Source of the DNA: Cryobacterium psychrophilum | GTDB taxonomy: Bacteria; Actinomycetota; Actinomycetes; Actinomycetales; Microbacteriaceae | Reading direction: 5' to 3' | Length of the DNA stretch: 64,000 nt | Assembly (NCBI RefSeq): GCF_004365915.1 | Contig: NZ_SODI01000001.1 | Coordinates: 186,001 to 250,000 of the forward strand | Shown here: piece after piece, positions 9,428-19,825 of the stretch | Layout of the letters: each line of letters starts with the position of its first letter | Position numbering within the stretch: the first letter of the stretch is position 1 | Notes under the pieces: model-generated | Seen by the model: the letters and a program-made list of their open reading frames with translations, nothing else | Told to the model about the DNA's origin: nothing | Database searches by the model: none | Program-made: the position numbers and the translations under genes

Positions 9428-10345
9428 CTAGAACGGCAGGAGCGGATCAACACCGACGGCCACGAAGAGCAGGGTGAGATACGCGATGGAACCGTGGAAG
9501 ACCCGCATCGGCGAGACGTGCTCGTGACGGATGGCGAGGTTGTAGAGACGGTGGGTCTCGTAGATGAACCACCCTCCCGTGACAATCGCGACGAAGGTGT
9601 AGGTCAGCCCCATCCCCGCCAGGGGAATGAGCAGCATCGAGCAGGCGACGGTTGCCCAGGCGTACAGGATGACCTGGAGCCCGACCTGCGCGCGGCCACG
9701 CACCACCGCGAGCATGGGAACCCCAGCGGCCTGATAGTCGGAGCGGTACTTCATGGACAGCGGCCAGTAGTGCGGAGGGGTCCAGAGGAAAATGATCATG
9801 AAGAGAATCATCGGGGGCCAGGAAAGGTCCCCCGTAACGGCCGCCCAGCCGATGAGCACGGGCATGCAGCCGGCTACACCACCCCAGACGATGTTCTGCG
9901 CGGTGCGGCGCTTGAGAATGATCGTGTAAAACACGACGTACAACAGGATCGCCGCAAAGGACAATGCCGCGGCGAGCCAGTTCGTGAAAATCCACAGCCA
10001 GGCAATCGAGGCCACGCCCAGCGCGTAAGCGAAGATCAGCGCCTCGCGATCGCTGAGCTCCCCGGTAACGAGCGGACGATTCTGCGTACGGTGCATGAGA
10101 CGATCGATGTCACGGTCGATGTAGCAGTTGAACGCACCGGCAGAACCTGCGCTCAGGGCTCCCCCAATGAGCGTCGCGAGCACGAGCCACAGGCTCGGAA
10201 TCCCGCGCTCCGCGAGGAGCATGGTCGGGGCCGTCACGACCAGGAGCAACTCGACGACCCGGGGTTTTGTCAACGACACGTAGGCCTTGAGCGTGCGCTT
10301 CAGCGTACGCGGAGTTCTCTCGATGGTCTGAAGGGCGACGTCCAT
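9428..10345 (-). CDS. ctaB: Protoheme IX farnesyltransferase (heme O synthase) CtaB
   Basis: CtaB attaches a farnesyl group to heme B to make heme O, the substrate of CtaA. The 305-residue membrane protein belongs to the UbiA superfamily. It has the first Asp-rich site [20 protein letters not shown] (about residues 85-104), a second conserved region [15 protein letters not shown], and about nine helices. The ATG at 10345 is preceded by CGAGGATTA (good Shine-Dalgarno); the much longer open frame to 10696 runs into the tkt leader and is not coding. It is divergent from tkt, the standard actinobacterial arrangement. Confidence 0.97.
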   Translation of the reverse strand: MDVALQTIERTPRTLKRTLKAYVSLTKPRVVELLLVVTAPTMLLAERGIPSLWLVLATLIGGALSAGSAGAFNCYIDRDIDRLMHRTQNRPLVTGELSDREALIFAYALGVASIAWLWIFTNWLAAALSFAAILLYVVFYTIILKRRTAQNIVWGGVAGCMPVLIGWAAVTGDLSWPPMILFMIIFLWTPPHYWPLSMKYRSDYQAAGVPMLAVVRGRAQVGLQVILYAWATVACSMLLIPLAGMGLTYTFVAIVTGGWFIYETHRLYNLAIRHEHVSPMRVFHGSIAYLTLLFVAVGVDPLLPF

Positions 10346-10670
10346 TAATCCTCGAATGCTAGGCAGTTCTACCAATTGTAGATCACCATTTGGCTCTTCC
10401 ACGCAAGTGACATGTAACGTCATTTCGCGAAAAAAGGGGCTTTCGTCCCTATACTGGTACTGCTCCCCACAGTGAAACAGTAGTTCGGCGAGCCCCCGGG
10501 TGGGAGATGGCCGCATCATGCGGGCCAACTCGCTGGGGGTGACATTTTGCATGCAGTCCCGCGTTCGTAGGCGCGGCACCGCGATGCGAGAACGTTTGCC
10601 GACAATTGCACAACTATTAAAGGATGGGTTGAGCTCAACCCGCCTTCGTTTGAATGAAGGGTTACGTGAC
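10346..10670. other. ctaB-tkt divergent intergenic region
   Basis: This 325-bp gap holds the ctaB promoter candidate (10375-10406, minus strand). For tkt it has a -10-like TATACT at 10450-10455, with a TTTCGCGAAA palindrome at 10423-10432 where a -35 would lie. That start site would leave a tkt leader of about 210 nt. The leader contains a stem-forming GGCCGCA...TGCGGGCC near 10508-10525. I see no match to a riboswitch class I know. Confidence 0.5.
10375..10406 (-). promoter_or_regulatory. Putative ctaB promoter with TTGCGTGGA motif
   Basis: On the minus strand TTGCGTGGA (10406-10398) is followed, after 20 bp counted from the end of TTGCGT, by a -10-like TACAAT (10380-10375). Both motif and spacing match the ctaA upstream region. 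A start near 10368 gives a leader of about 23 nt, enough for the GAGG ribosome binding site. Confidence 0.45.
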
Positions 10671-12761
10671 GTGGCAGCTTTCCAGTGGGATTCCATTGAC
10701 GATCAGGCGGTAAATACCGCACGAATTCTCGCGGCAGATGCCGTCGAAAAGGTGGGGAACGGGCACCCGGGAACGGCGATGAGCCTCGCCCCCGCCGCCT
10801 ACCTCCTCTTTCAGAAGGTCATGCGCCGTGACCCGGCCGACAACGACTGGCTCGGTCGCGATCGGTTCATCTTGTCCGTCGGGCACAGTTCTCTCACGCA
10901 GTATGTTCAGTTGTACCTCGGTGGTTACGGCCTCGAACTCGACGATTTGAAGGCACTGCGCACCTGGGGTTCCAAGACCCCCGGTCACCCCGAATTCGGC
11001 CACACGGCCGGCGTGGAGATCACCACCGGCCCCCTCGGCCAGGGACTGGCTTCCGCCGTGGGATTTGCCTACGCGTCCCGCTTCGAGCGCGGACTGTTCG
11101 ACCGGGACGCATCCGTCGGCCAGAGCCCCTTCGACCACTTCGTTTACGTGATTGCGGGCGACGGCGACCTGCAGGAGGGCATCACGTCCGAGGCCTCCTC
11201 CCTCGCGGGCCACCAGCAGCTGGGCAATCTGATCGCCATCTACGACAGCAATCAGATCTCCATTGAAGACGACACGAACATCGCCTTCACCGAAGACGTC
11301 GCAGCACGCTACGAGTCCTACGACTGGCACGTCCAGACGGTGGATTGGAAGAAGACGGGCGAGTACGTCGAGGACGTAGCTGCCCTCAACGATGCCATCG
11401 CCGCAGCCCAGGGCGTGACCGGCAAGCCATCGCTCATCATCCTCAAGACCATCATTGGGTGGCCGAGTCCGAAGAAGCAGAATTCCGGAAAAATCCATGG
11501 TTCTGCACTCGGCGCCGAGGAACTCGCTGGAGTCAAGACGGTTCTGGGCTTCGACCCGGAGAAGACCTTCGACGTGGCCGACGATGTCATCTCCCACACC
11601 AGGGAGGCACTCGTGCGCGGTGCGCAGGAGCACGCCGACTGGAATGTTCGATTCGATGCCTGGGCGGCAGCGAACCCGGAGCGTAAGGTCCTGCTCGACC
11701 GCGTCCGCAGCGGCGACCTGCCCGACGGCGTCGAGGAGGCCCTCCCGGTTTTCCCGGCCGGCACCGCGGTGTCGACGCGTGCGGCCTCCGGCAAGGTTCT
11801 GAACGCCCTGGGTCCCGTCATCCCCGAACTGTGGGGCGGCTCGGCTGACCTCGCCGAGTCGAACAACACCACCATCGCCGGTGCGGCATCGTTCGTCCCG
11901 AGTGAGCATTCCACTGGCGCCTGGACCGGCAACACCTACGGTCGCGTTTTGCACTTCGGAATCCGTGAGCACGCCATGGCGGCCATCCTCAACGGCATCG
12001 TGCTGCACGGCAACACGCGTGCCTTCGGAGGCACCTTCCTCATCTTCAGTGACTACATGCGTCCGGCAGTCCGTCTCGCCGCGCTCATGAAGGTGCCGTC
12101 GATCTTCGTCTGGACCCACGACTCCGTCGCCCTCGGCGAGGACGGCCCCACACACCAGCCGATCGAACAGCTCGCCACTCTGCGCGCCATTCCGGGTCTC
12201 GATGTGGTTCGCCCCGGCGACGCAACAGAAACGGCGTGGGCGTGGAAGACGATCCTCGAACGTCGCAACGGTCCGGCAGGCATCGCCCTGACGCGGCAGA
12301 ACATCCCCGTGTTCGAACGCGGTGAGGGCGCCGCATCCGGCGAAACATTCGCCTCGGCCTCCAACGTCGCTCGCGGAGCGTACGTGCTCGCGGAAGCGGC
12401 CGGCGGAACCCCCGACGTGCTGCTGATCGCCACGGGCTCAGAGGTGCAGCTGGCCGTTGAGGCGCGGGCCCAGCTCGCCGGAGAGGGCATCAGCGCCCGC
12501 GTGATTTCGGCTCCCTGCCTGGAATGGTTTGACGAGCAGAGCGCCGAGTACCGTGAGTCCGTTCTTCCCGCGAGTGTCACGGCCCGGGTATCGATTGAGG
12601 CCGGAATCGCGTTGACCTGGAGCAGGTACGTCGGTGACCGTGGTCGCAGCATTTCCATCGAGCACTTCGGTGCGTCGGCGGACTACAAGACCCTCTTCCG
12701 TGAATTCGGCATCACCACTGAAGCCGTGGTGGCAGCAGCCAAGGATTCCATCGCCAGCTAG
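10671..12761 (+). CDS. tkt: Transketolase
   Basis: Thiamine-diphosphate enzyme that moves two-carbon units between sugar phosphates in the non-oxidative pentose phosphate pathway. The GTG at 10671 gives 696 residues, the usual length, and has GAAGGG ten bases upstream; open sequence further upstream (to 10500) does not look like transketolase. Family landmarks are [13 protein letters not shown] near the N-terminus, the ThDP/Mg motif [20 protein letters not shown] (about residue 160), the catalytic-region HGSALG, and [13 protein letters not shown] in the pyrimidine domain. It starts the tkt-tal-pgi-zwf-opcA-pgl operon. Confidence 0.97.
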   Translation: MAAFQWDSIDDQAVNTARILAADAVEKVGNGHPGTAMSLAPAAYLLFQKVMRRDPADNDWLGRDRFILSVGHSSLTQYVQLYLGGYGLELDDLKALRTWGSKTPGHPEFGHTAGVEITTGPLGQGLASAVGFAYASRFERGLFDRDASVGQSPFDHFVYVIAGDGDLQEGITSEASSLAGHQQLGNLIAIYDSNQISIEDDTNIAFTEDVAARYESYDWHVQTVDWKKTGEYVEDVAALNDAIAAAQGVTGKPSLIILKTIIGWPSPKKQNSGKIHGSALGAEELAGVKTVLGFDPEKTFDVADDVISHTREALVRGAQEHADWNVRFDAWAAANPERKVLLDRVRSGDLPDGVEEALPVFPAGTAVSTRAASGKVLNALGPVIPELWGGSADLAESNNTTIAGAASFVPSEHSTGAWTGNTYGRVLHFGIREHAMAAILNGIVLHGNTRAFGGTFLIFSDYMRPAVRLAALMKVPSIFVWTHDSVALGEDGPTHQPIEQLATLRAIPGLDVVRPGDATETAWAWKTILERRNGPAGIALTRQNIPVFERGEGAASGETFASASNVARGAYVLAEAAGGTPDVLLIATGSEVQLAVEARAQLAGEGISARVISAPCLEWFDEQSAEYRESVLPASVTARVSIEAGIALTWSRYVGDRGRSISIEHFGASADYKTLFREFGITTEAVVAAAKDSIAS

Positions 12762-12789
12762 TGGGCACCACGCACAACAGAACGACAGC

Positions 12790-12821
12790 GAAATCGCAGA
12801 GCAGTGAAATCGCAGAGCAGT
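12790..12821 (+). repeat. Tandem duplication of a 16-bp unit
   Basis: GAAATCGCAGAGCAGT occurs twice head to tail (12790-12805 and 12806-12821) in the tkt-tal spacer, followed by a degenerate third piece (ATCGCACAGCAG). It is non-coding in the chosen annotation and probably arose by slippage. Confidence 0.8.
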
Positions 12822-12875
12822 GAAAACAGCACCGATATCGCACAGCAGAAACGCCTACAGAGGAGATTTACGACT

Positions 12876-14006
12876 ATGACTGAAACCACCACCCCCCTCG
12901 CCGACCTCTCGGCCGCCGGAGTCAGCATTTGGCTCGACGACCTGTCCCGGGACCGGATCGTCTCCGGTGGGCTGCAGCAGCTCATCGACAACAGCAATGT
13001 CGTCGGGGTGACGACCAACCCCACGATCTTCGCCGGTGCACTCGCCAAGGGCGAGGCCTACACGGAGCAGGTTGCGGCGCTGGCTGCTGCCGGCACCAGC
13101 GTGACCGATGCCGTCTTTGAGATCACGACGGATGACGTCACCGCAGCGAGCGACATCTTCCGCCCGGTGTATGACCGAACGAACGGCGTCGATGGACGAG
13201 TCTCCATTGAAGTTGAGCCGGGTCTCGCCAGGGACACCGCCGGCACGGTCGCCCAGGCTCGTCAGCTGTGGGCCAAGGTCAACCGCCCGAACGCGATGAT
13301 CAAGATTCCCGCGACGATCGAAGGCCTCGAAGCCATCACGGCCACGATCGCAGCCGGCATCAGCGTCAACGTGACGCTGATCTTCAGCCTCGAGCGTCAC
13401 CGCCAGGTCATCAACGCCTACCTGACCGGGCTCGAGCAGGCCAAGGCCGCGGGGATCGATCTCTCCACCATCCACTCCGTCGCGTCCTTCTTCGTCTCGC
13501 GCGTCGACACCGAGATCGACAAGCGTCTGGTTGCCCTCGGAACGGATGCCGCGATCGCCCTGAAGAGCAAGGCCGGCGTCGCCAACGCCCAGCTCGCGTA
13601 TGAAGTTTTCGAGCAGGCATTCGCCTCCGAGCGCGCCCGCGGACTCCTCAAGGCCGGCGCCAACAGGCAGCGTCCGCTGTGGGCGTCAACTGGAGTCAAG
13701 GACCCGAGTCTTCCTGACACCCTGTACGTGACCGAACTGGTTGCCCCTGCCGTCGTCAACACGATGCCGGAAAAGACCATGCAGGCTGCGGCCGACCACG
13801 CGGTGGTGCCGGCCGACTCCATCACGGGGTCCTATGCCGCTGCCAACGCCGTGCTCGACGCCCTCGCCGCCCAGGGCATCTCTTACGACGACGTCACGCG
13901 CGTCCTCGAAGAAGAAGGCGTATCGAAGTTCGTCGTGTCGTGGGACGAGCTGCTTGAGACGGTCGCCGCCGCCCTGTCCGCGGCAGAGACCTCGGTCGTC
14001 CGTTGA
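12876..14006 (+). CDS. tal: Transaldolase
   Basis: Class I aldolase of the pentose phosphate pathway that transfers a dihydroxyacetone unit through a Schiff-base lysine. It has 376 residues and is of the longer actinobacterial type. Typical segments are [26 protein letters not shown], and the active-site stretch [12 protein letters not shown] containing the Schiff-base Lys (about residue 145). The ATG at 12876 has AGGAG ten bases upstream. Its stop codon overlaps the pgi start by 4 bp (TTGA). Confidence 0.96.
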   Translation: MTETTTPLADLSAAGVSIWLDDLSRDRIVSGGLQQLIDNSNVVGVTTNPTIFAGALAKGEAYTEQVAALAAAGTSVTDAVFEITTDDVTAASDIFRPVYDRTNGVDGRVSIEVEPGLARDTAGTVAQARQLWAKVNRPNAMIKIPATIEGLEAITATIAAGISVNVTLIFSLERHRQVINAYLTGLEQAKAAGIDLSTIHSVASFFVSRVDTEIDKRLVALGTDAAIALKSKAGVANAQLAYEVFEQAFASERARGLLKAGANRQRPLWASTGVKDPSLPDTLYVTELVAPAVVNTMPEKTMQAAADHAVVPADSITGSYAAANAVLDALAAQGISYDDVTRVLEEEGVSKFVVSWDELLETVAAALSAAETSVVR

Positions 14007-15610
14007 GCTTCCGCATCGGTGTCAGCGGCTCCGCCGCCGACGCGGTTCGCCGCGTGGTTCCAACCCTGGTTGACGACCTTGTGGCGTCGAGCATCACGAC
14101 CCTCGACCCCTCCCTCTGGGGTTCGGACGCCGAGGCGGAAGCGGCCAAGCGTCTCGGATGGACCGAGTCGGTAGCCATTTCCCGGCCCCTCGTGGCTGAG
14201 ATCACGGCGCTGAGGGAGTCCCTGCACGCGGCCGGAGTGACCCGGATCGCCCTCGCCGGCATGGGCGGTTCGTCGCTCGCTCCCGAGGTCATCACCAACA
14301 CCTCGGGCGTCAACCTCACCGTCCTCGACGCCACGGACCCCGGCCAGGTCCTCGCGGCGCTGTCGGATCACCTTGAGTCGACCGCGCTCGTCGTATCGTC
14401 CAAGTCCGGTTCAACGGTCGAGACAGATAGCCAGCGTCGCGTCTTTGAGCGCGCGTTCCGTGCCGCGGGCATCGATCCGGCAGAGCGCATCATCGTCGTG
14501 ACCGATCCCGGTTCGCCGCTCGAGGAATCCGCCCGGGCCGCTGGCTACCGCGTCTTCAACGCCGACCCCAACGTCGGCGGCCGGTACTCCGCCCTGACCG
14601 CGTTCGGCCTCGTGCCTTCCGGACTTGCCGGGGTCGACATCGGGGAAATCCTCGATGAAGCCGAATCGGTATTGCTCTCGCTCGCCGTGGACTCGCTCGA
14701 CAACCCCGGACTCGTTCTCGGTGCGGCCATTGCCTCGGCCCAGCCGCGCCGCGACAAGCTCGCCATCGTCGCCGACGGAACACACATTGTCGGCTTCGCT
14801 GACTGGGTCGAGCAGCTCATCGCCGAATCGACCGGCAAGCTCGGTACCGGCATTCTGCCCGTCGTTCTCGACCTCGACGCACCCGAACTGGCGGCGAACC
14901 TCCCGGACGTGCAGGTCGTTCGGGTCGTGGCGGACGCGGGTGTGGACATCTTTGCGGATCAGGACGGACGCGACGAAATTCGGGTCAGCGGGACCCTCGG
15001 CGCTCAGTTCCTCGTGTGGGAATACGCGACCGTGGTGGCCGGACGCCTCTTGGGGATCAACCCCTTCGACCAGCCCGACGTCGAATCGGCCAAGATCGCC
15101 ACCCGCGGTTTGCTCGACTCCCGCCCGGAACCTGAGCCGGCCGCTTTCATCGCGGACGGCATTGAGGTGCGCGGCACCCCCCATGTCATTGGTGCTGCGA
15201 GCGACCTCGCGTCGGCGATCGATGCCCTGCTCGAAGAGCTTGGCCCTGACGGCTACGTCGCCGTGCAGGCGTACGTCAACCGGCTGGCACTCCCCCAGCT
15301 CGCAGGGATTCGCTCGAAGCTCGCGACGCTGTCCAGACGTCCGGTCACGTTCGGATGGGGACCTCGGTTCCTGCACTCGACCGGCCAGTTCCACAAGGGC
15401 GGCACCGCAACGGGCGTGTTCCTGCAGATTCTCGCAACGCCCCCGGAGGATCTTTCCATTCCGGATCGTCCGTTTACCTTTGGGGAACTCATCCAGGCTC
15501 AGGCCAGCGGGGATGCGAGCGTTTTGGCCGAACACGGTCGTCCCGTGCTCACCCTCACGCTCACCTCACCCGAAGAAAATCTCGATACGCTCTTCGAGGC
15601 GCTGGGCTAG
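14003..15610 (+). CDS. pgi: Glucose-6-phosphate isomerase (actinobacterial/TAL-PGI-type)
   Basis: Predicted to interconvert glucose-6-phosphate and fructose-6-phosphate. The 535-residue product has SIS-type sugar-phosphate-binding motifs: [11 protein letters not shown] (about residues 89-99), SKSGSTVET (about 133-141) and, near the C-terminus, [10 protein letters not shown] with catalytic-region His and Lys. It is divergent from E. coli Pgi and resembles the PGI half of fused transaldolase-phosphoglucose isomerases. Here the halves are separate: a TTG start overlaps the tal stop by 4 bp in another frame. Confidence 0.92.
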   Translation: MSFRIGVSGSAADAVRRVVPTLVDDLVASSITTLDPSLWGSDAEAEAAKRLGWTESVAISRPLVAEITALRESLHAAGVTRIALAGMGGSSLAPEVITNTSGVNLTVLDATDPGQVLAALSDHLESTALVVSSKSGSTVETDSQRRVFERAFRAAGIDPAERIIVVTDPGSPLEESARAAGYRVFNADPNVGGRYSALTAFGLVPSGLAGVDIGEILDEAESVLLSLAVDSLDNPGLVLGAAIASAQPRRDKLAIVADGTHIVGFADWVEQLIAESTGKLGTGILPVVLDLDAPELAANLPDVQVVRVVADAGVDIFADQDGRDEIRVSGTLGAQFLVWEYATVVAGRLLGINPFDQPDVESAKIATRGLLDSRPEPEPAAFIADGIEVRGTPHVIGAASDLASAIDALLEELGPDGYVAVQAYVNRLALPQLAGIRSKLATLSRRPVTFGWGPRFLHSTGQFHKGGTATGVFLQILATPPEDLSIPDRPFTFGELIQAQASGDASVLAEHGRPVLTLTLTSPEENLDTLFEALG

Positions 15611-15661
15611 CCTGGCACTCCAGCGTTCATCCGCTTCCCGCTTTCATCCCTTAGGAGCTGC

Positions 15662-17203
15662 ATGTCCCCGGTGGAAATTACCCCGGAGTTCAATCCGTTG
15701 CGTTCACCCTCCGATTACCGTCTGAATCGCATTGCCGGGCCGTCCAGCCTCGTGATCTTCGGCGTGACCGGAGACCTGTCGCGGAAGAAACTCATGCCCG
15801 CCGTTTACGACCTGGCCAATCGTGGCCTGCTTCCGCCGGGCTTCGCGCTCGTCGGATTCGCACGCCGCGAATGGGACCACCAGGACTTCATGCAGGTCGT
15901 GCACGATTCGGTGAAGCAGTATGCGCGCACGGAATTCCACGAGGACGTGTGGGCGCAGCTCGCCGAGGGCATCCGTTTTGTTCCGGGCACCTTCGACGAT
16001 GACGCTGCCTTTGAGGTGCTCAAGGAGACCATCGCCCAGCTCGACCGGGACCGGGGAACCATGGGCAATCACGCCTTCTACCTCGCGATTCCCCCGAAGG
16101 CCTTTCCGCTCGTCACCGAGCAGTTGCGGCGTTCGGGGCTCGCGGAGCAGAAGGACGGCCAGTGGCGACGCGTTGTCATTGAGAAGCCGTTTGGAAGCGA
16201 CCTCAAAACCGCGCGTGAACTCAACGACGTCGTCGAATCCGTGTTCCCTCCCGACTCCGTCTTTCGGATCGATCATTATCTCGGCAAAGAAACGGTTCAG
16301 AACATTCTGGCGTTCCGTTTCGCGAACCAGATGTTCGAACCTCTCTGGAATGCCAACCATGTGGAGCACGTCCAGATCACCATGGCCGAGGACATCGGCG
16401 TGGGCGGTCGGGCCGGTTACTACGACGGCATCGGCGCCGCTCGCGACGTCATTCAGAACCACCTTCTGCAGCTCCTCGCCCTGACGGCGATGGAGGAGCC
16501 GATTTCCTTCGCCGCGGCGGACCTCCGCGCGGAGAAAGAAAAGGTGCTGGCCTCCGTGCACCTTCCGGAAGACCTGGGTCTTGGCACCGCACGGGGGCAG
16601 TACACCGGTGGCTGGCAGGGGGGCGAGAAAGTTGTCGGGTTCCTTGACGAGGACGGGATGAATCCCGAGTCTCTCACCGAGACCTACGCGGCCCTGCGCC
16701 TCACCATCGACAACCGTCGCTGGTCGGGGGTCCCCTTCTACCTGCGCGCCGGCAAGCGCCTGGGCCGACGCGTGACCGAAATCGCCGTGGTTTTCAAGCG
16801 TGCGCCCCAGTACCTGTTCGCAGAGAGCCAGACAGCCGAACTCGGCAGCAATGCACTCGTCATTCGCGTGCAGCCGGACGAGGGTGTGACCATCCGTTTC
16901 GGCTCCAAGGTTCCGGGCGCCGGCATGCAGGTGCGCGACGTGACCATGGACTTCGGCTACGGCCACGCCTTCACCGAAGCAAGCCCCGAAGCCTACGAGC
17001 GTCTCATTCTCGATGTGCTGCTCGGAGACCCGCCGCTGTTCCCGCGCCATGAGGAAGTCGAGCTTTCCTGGAAAATCCTCGACCCGATCGAGGAATACTG
17101 GGCCACGAAGGGCCAGCCGGAGCAGTACCGACCGGGCACGTGGGGCCCGTCATCCGCTGATGAATTGATGGCCCGAGATGGCCGTACCTGGAGACGCCCA
17201 TGA
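15662..17203 (+). CDS. zwf: Glucose-6-phosphate 1-dehydrogenase
   Basis: First enzyme of the oxidative pentose phosphate pathway; it makes 6-phosphogluconolactone and NADPH. The 513-residue protein has the coenzyme motif [14 protein letters not shown] (about residues 37-50), an EKPFG substrate-region motif and the active-site [13 protein letters not shown] with its catalytic-region His and Lys. An AGGAG lies just before the ATG. The stop overlaps the opcA start by 4 bp (ATGA), matching their known functional link. Confidence 0.98.
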   Translation: MSPVEITPEFNPLRSPSDYRLNRIAGPSSLVIFGVTGDLSRKKLMPAVYDLANRGLLPPGFALVGFARREWDHQDFMQVVHDSVKQYARTEFHEDVWAQLAEGIRFVPGTFDDDAAFEVLKETIAQLDRDRGTMGNHAFYLAIPPKAFPLVTEQLRRSGLAEQKDGQWRRVVIEKPFGSDLKTARELNDVVESVFPPDSVFRIDHYLGKETVQNILAFRFANQMFEPLWNANHVEHVQITMAEDIGVGGRAGYYDGIGAARDVIQNHLLQLLALTAMEEPISFAAADLRAEKEKVLASVHLPEDLGLGTARGQYTGGWQGGEKVVGFLDEDGMNPESLTETYAALRLTIDNRRWSGVPFYLRAGKRLGRRVTEIAVVFKRAPQYLFAESQTAELGSNALVIRVQPDEGVTIRFGSKVPGAGMQVRDVTMDFGYGHAFTEASPEAYERLILDVLLGDPPLFPRHEEVELSWKILDPIEEYWATKGQPEQYRPGTWGPSSADELMARDGRTWRRP

Positions 17204-18168
17204 TCGTCGATCTGCCTGACACCACGACCGCCAAGATCTCCAAGGCTCTCGTGCGAATTCGCGAGGAGAGCGGCGCCGTCGCCCTCGGCCGCGTTCTCAC
17301 CCTCATCATCTCCTCCACGCTTGGTCAGGAGGAGGAGGCGATCGCGGCGGCCAACGACGCCTCCCGCGAGCACCCCATGCGGGTCATCGTGGTGTCGACC
17401 GAGCACGTTGATGCGGTGAACTCCTCGGGCACTCCCCGCGTTGACGCGGAGATTCGCGTTGGCGGTGACGCCGGCGCGAGTGAGGTCATCCTCTTGCGCG
17501 TCTATGGGGACGCCGCGAGCGATCCGGAGAGCCTCGTGACGGGCCTTCTCCTGCCGGATGCGCCCGTGGTCGCCTGGTGGCCCGGTGCCGCCCCCGCCGT
17601 GCCCGCAGATTCTCCCCTGGGACGCATTGCGTACCGACGGATTACGGATGCCTCGGCGCAGCCTGACCCGCAGGGCGCGCTCCAGCACCTGCGCTCAAGC
17701 TACCGGCCGGGCGACACGGACTTCGCGTGGACCCGCCTGACACTCTGGCGTACCCAGCTCGCTGCGGTCCTCGATCAGCCTCCCTACGAGCCGGTCATCG
17801 CCATCCAGGTCACCGGCGCGGCGGATTCCCCCTCGACGACGCTTCTGGCGGCGTGGCTGCACCTGCAGCTCGAGGTGCCGGTGAACTGTGAGCTGACACG
17901 TGGCACGCACACGAACGGCATGCACGGAGTGAACCTCACGCGCGCCGGGGGTGTGATTTCACTCGAACGCGAGCAGACCGGCGTTGCGACCCTGATCCAA
18001 CCGGGTCAGCCCGTGCAGGATCTGGCCCTGCGTCGACGCAGTCTGCGCGACTGCCTCGCCGACGAGCTCCGGCGACTTGATCCCGATGACCTGTATGGTG
18101 AGGTCATCACGCGCGGCCTCCCGCTCTTGGAGAACGTGGTGAACTCACAGACCGGAGCATCAGCGTGA
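17200..18168 (+). CDS. opcA: Glucose-6-phosphate dehydrogenase assembly protein OpcA
   Basis: OpcA is a redox-sensitive activator/assembly factor of Zwf in cyanobacteria and actinobacteria. The 322-residue protein is recognised by its start, [20 protein letters not shown], the central [10 protein letters not shown] and [14 protein letters not shown] segments, and by its fixed place between zwf and pgl. It overlaps both by 4 bp. The sequence has few cysteines, so redox control as in cyanobacteria is not evident here. Confidence 0.95.
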   Translation: MIVDLPDTTTAKISKALVRIREESGAVALGRVLTLIISSTLGQEEEAIAAANDASREHPMRVIVVSTEHVDAVNSSGTPRVDAEIRVGGDAGASEVILLRVYGDAASDPESLVTGLLLPDAPVVAWWPGAAPAVPADSPLGRIAYRRITDASAQPDPQGALQHLRSSYRPGDTDFAWTRLTLWRTQLAAVLDQPPYEPVIAIQVTGAADSPSTTLLAAWLHLQLEVPVNCELTRGTHTNGMHGVNLTRAGGVISLEREQTGVATLIQPGQPVQDLALRRRSLRDCLADELRRLDPDDLYGEVITRGLPLLENVVNSQTGASA

Positions 18169-18935
18169 CGAATGAACGACGAGTTTTGGTCCACCAGAAC
18201 AAGCAGGCCCTCGCCGGCTCGGTGGCCGCCCGATTCATCACCAAGATGGTCGATGTTCTGCACGAAGAACCCGAGGCCAACGTCGTCCTCACCGGCGGGT
18301 CCGTGGGCATCGCCGTTCTGGAAGCGATCAACGAATCGGCGGCCAGGGACACGATCGATTGGCCCCGCGTCAGTTTCTGGTGGGGCGATGAGCGTTGGGT
18401 CCCCCGTGCCGATGCCGACCGGAACGAGCGTCAGGCTCGAGAGGCCCTTCTCGACCACATCGCGGTCCCGGAGTCGAACATTCATCCGTTCCCGGCGTCC
18501 GACGACGATCTCAGCCTCGAGGAGGCTGCCGCGCAATACGCGTCCGAACTGGCGGATTTGGCACCGTATGGGGGCTCGCTGCCACGATTCGACATCACGT
18601 TCCTCGGCGTTGGTCCCGACGGACACGTGGCCTCGCTATTTCCGCACGGAAGCGGAATTCGGGAGAACGTGGCGAGTGTTATTCCGGTGCGTAATTCGCC
18701 GAAACCCCCCGCGGATCGCCTGTCTCTCACCCGCCCGGTGCTGAATTCTTCGGAACGGGTATGGATGGTGTTGGCCGGGTCGGACAAGGCGTCCGCGCTC
18801 GGGTTGACCCTGGCCGGTGCGAGCCGGGACGAGGTGCCGGCCGCCGGAATCAAGGGCCGCAAGCGCACGGTCTTCTTTGTGGATAATGAGGCTGCCGCCG
18901 AGGTGCCGGAGAATCTCATCGCCCCGTCGTACTAG
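18165..18935 (+). CDS. pgl: 6-Phosphogluconolactonase
   Basis: Hydrolyses 6-phosphogluconolactone, the product of Zwf. The GTG start at 18165 overlaps opcA by 4 bp. The 256-residue protein has the DevB/NagB-family motifs VVLTGGSVGIAVLEAI (sugar-phosphate loop), WWGDERWVP with the active-site region, and FLGVGPDGHVASLFP. It is the last gene of the carbon-metabolism operon and is followed by a strong terminator. Confidence 0.96.
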   Translation: MTNERRVLVHQNKQALAGSVAARFITKMVDVLHEEPEANVVLTGGSVGIAVLEAINESAARDTIDWPRVSFWWGDERWVPRADADRNERQAREALLDHIAVPESNIHPFPASDDDLSLEEAAAQYASELADLAPYGGSLPRFDITFLGVGPDGHVASLFPHGSGIRENVASVIPVRNSPKPPADRLSLTRPVLNSSERVWMVLAGSDKASALGLTLAGASRDEVPAAGIKGRKRTVFFVDNEAAAEVPENLIAPSY

Positions 18936-18938
18936 GCG

Positions 18939-19001
18939 CAAGCCATAGATCACAAAGAAAGGCTCAACCACCGCGGTGGTTGAGCCTTTTTTGTGGCTTG
19001 C
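18939..19001. terminator. Strong bidirectional intrinsic terminator between pgl and rbpA
   Basis: A 26-bp near-perfect palindrome (18961-18986, GGCTCAACCACCG and complement) is flanked by AAAGAAA on the left and TTTTTT on the right, so it can terminate both strands. An outer pair, GCAAGCCA (18939-18946) and TGGCTTGC (18994-19001), extends the stem. It separates two convergent operons. Confidence 0.93.
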
Positions 19002-19003
19002 GA

Positions 19004-19372
19004 CTAGTTCGTGGGGCTCAGTTTTCCCCGGCGAACACGCAGCTGGTTGAGTGCCTCTTCGAGAAGAGACTCAGCCTCTTCTTCGCTGCGACGCTCCTTG
19101 ACGTACGCGAGGTGCGTCTTGTAGGGCTCCAGTTTGACGACGGAAGGAGGATTCGCCTTGTCGCGTCCTGCCGGGAGTCCCGAAGACGGGCAATCGATGG
19201 TGGCGGGGATCTCCTCGTCAGGAAGGGTTGCCGCGAAGTAACGAACGGTCTCGTTTCCGAGGGCGTCCCAATAGGACACCTTGATCCGGTCAGCGTGGAA
19301 ACCACGGTCCTGCTCACCCATGGGGCCAGCTCCTACACGTGAGCCCCGAATTGCACTACCACCAGATGCCAT
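19004..19372 (-). CDS. rbpA: RNA polymerase-binding protein RbpA
   Basis: RbpA is an actinobacterial transcription factor that binds the group-I sigma factor and core RNA polymerase and stabilises the open complex. The product is 122 residues. The N-terminal tail MASGGSAIRGSRVGAGPMGE, the core domain (VSYWDALGNETVRYFAATLP) and the C-terminal sigma-interaction helix (about residues 75-115, with TPYK-like EPYKTHLAYVKERRSEEEAE) match the family. The ATG at 19372 follows GGGAGGAAAAAA. It lies next to secG, facing the pgl operon. Confidence 0.96.
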   Translation of the reverse strand: MASGGSAIRGSRVGAGPMGEQDRGFHADRIKVSYWDALGNETVRYFAATLPDEEIPATIDCPSSGLPAGRDKANPPSVVKLEPYKTHLAYVKERRSEEEAESLLEEALNQLRVRRGKLSPTN

Positions 19373-19462
19373 TTTTTTCCTCCCATTGAAAAGCAACTCA
19401 GCGTGGCGCACGCACCGCCTGCGCCGACTTTTATTACTGGTACTACTACGATGCCTGAGGTG

Positions 19463-19714
19463 CTAGGCGCCCGTATCAAACTTGGTGATCAACCCGAGCA
19501 CCACGATGCACGTAATCCACAGTAGGCCTAGTATGACCGTTATGCGGTTGAGGTTACGTTCGGCCACACCCGACGCGCCCAGGTTTGAGGTGACGCCACC
19601 GCCGAACATGTCGGACAGCCCCCCGCCCCGACCCTTGTGCAACAGAATGAGCATGGTGAGCAGAAGACTCGTAATTCCTACGAGGACCTGCAACACAACC
19701 TGGAGAATCTCCAC
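19463..19714 (-). CDS. secG: Preprotein translocase subunit SecG
   Basis: Small third subunit of the SecYEG protein-export channel. The 83-residue protein has two helices (about residues 2-24 and 57-77) joined by the family loop HKGRGGGLSDMFGGGV. It starts with GTG at 19714. It follows the gap-pgk-tpiA genes, as in most actinobacteria, but has its own likely promoter behind the hairpin after tpiA. Confidence 0.96.
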   Translation of the reverse strand: MEILQVVLQVLVGITSLLLTMLILLHKGRGGGLSDMFGGGVTSNLGASGVAERNLNRITVILGLLWITCIVVLGLITKFDTGA

Positions 19715-19768
19715 ACGAAACCTTTCACAAATGCGGTGGGCGCAGTAATCCCCACCAAGACCTTGCCA

Positions 19769-19774
19769 ATTATA
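19769..19774 (-). promoter_or_regulatory. Consensus -10 box TATAAT for secG
   Basis: A perfect TATAAT on the minus strand lies 54 bp before the secG GTG. No good -35 hexamer stands 16-18 bp upstream; that interval overlaps the tpiA-secG hairpin. Confidence 0.45.
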
Positions 19775-19792
19775 GCGCGATGGGACGCCGTC

Positions 19793-19820
19793 CGGTGGGT
19801 GCCCACGCGGGCACCCACCG
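19793..19820 (-). terminator. GC-rich hairpin directly after tpiA
   Basis: Perfect 12-bp arms (CGGTGGGTGCCC and complement) close a 4-nt loop, five bases beyond the tpiA stop codon. No T-run follows on the minus strand, so termination may be partial or the stem may protect the 3' end. Confidence 0.6.
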
Positions 19821-19825
19821 AAGGA

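Noticed and set aside
10346..10696. N-terminal extension of ctaB to 10696
   Set aside because: Runs through the divergent promoter region and tkt start; family proteins begin near the ATG at 10345, which has a good ribosome binding site.
10662..12155. 497-aa minus-strand open frame inside tkt
   Set aside because: Antisense shadow of transketolase, rich in Val/Gly/Asp as such shadows are.
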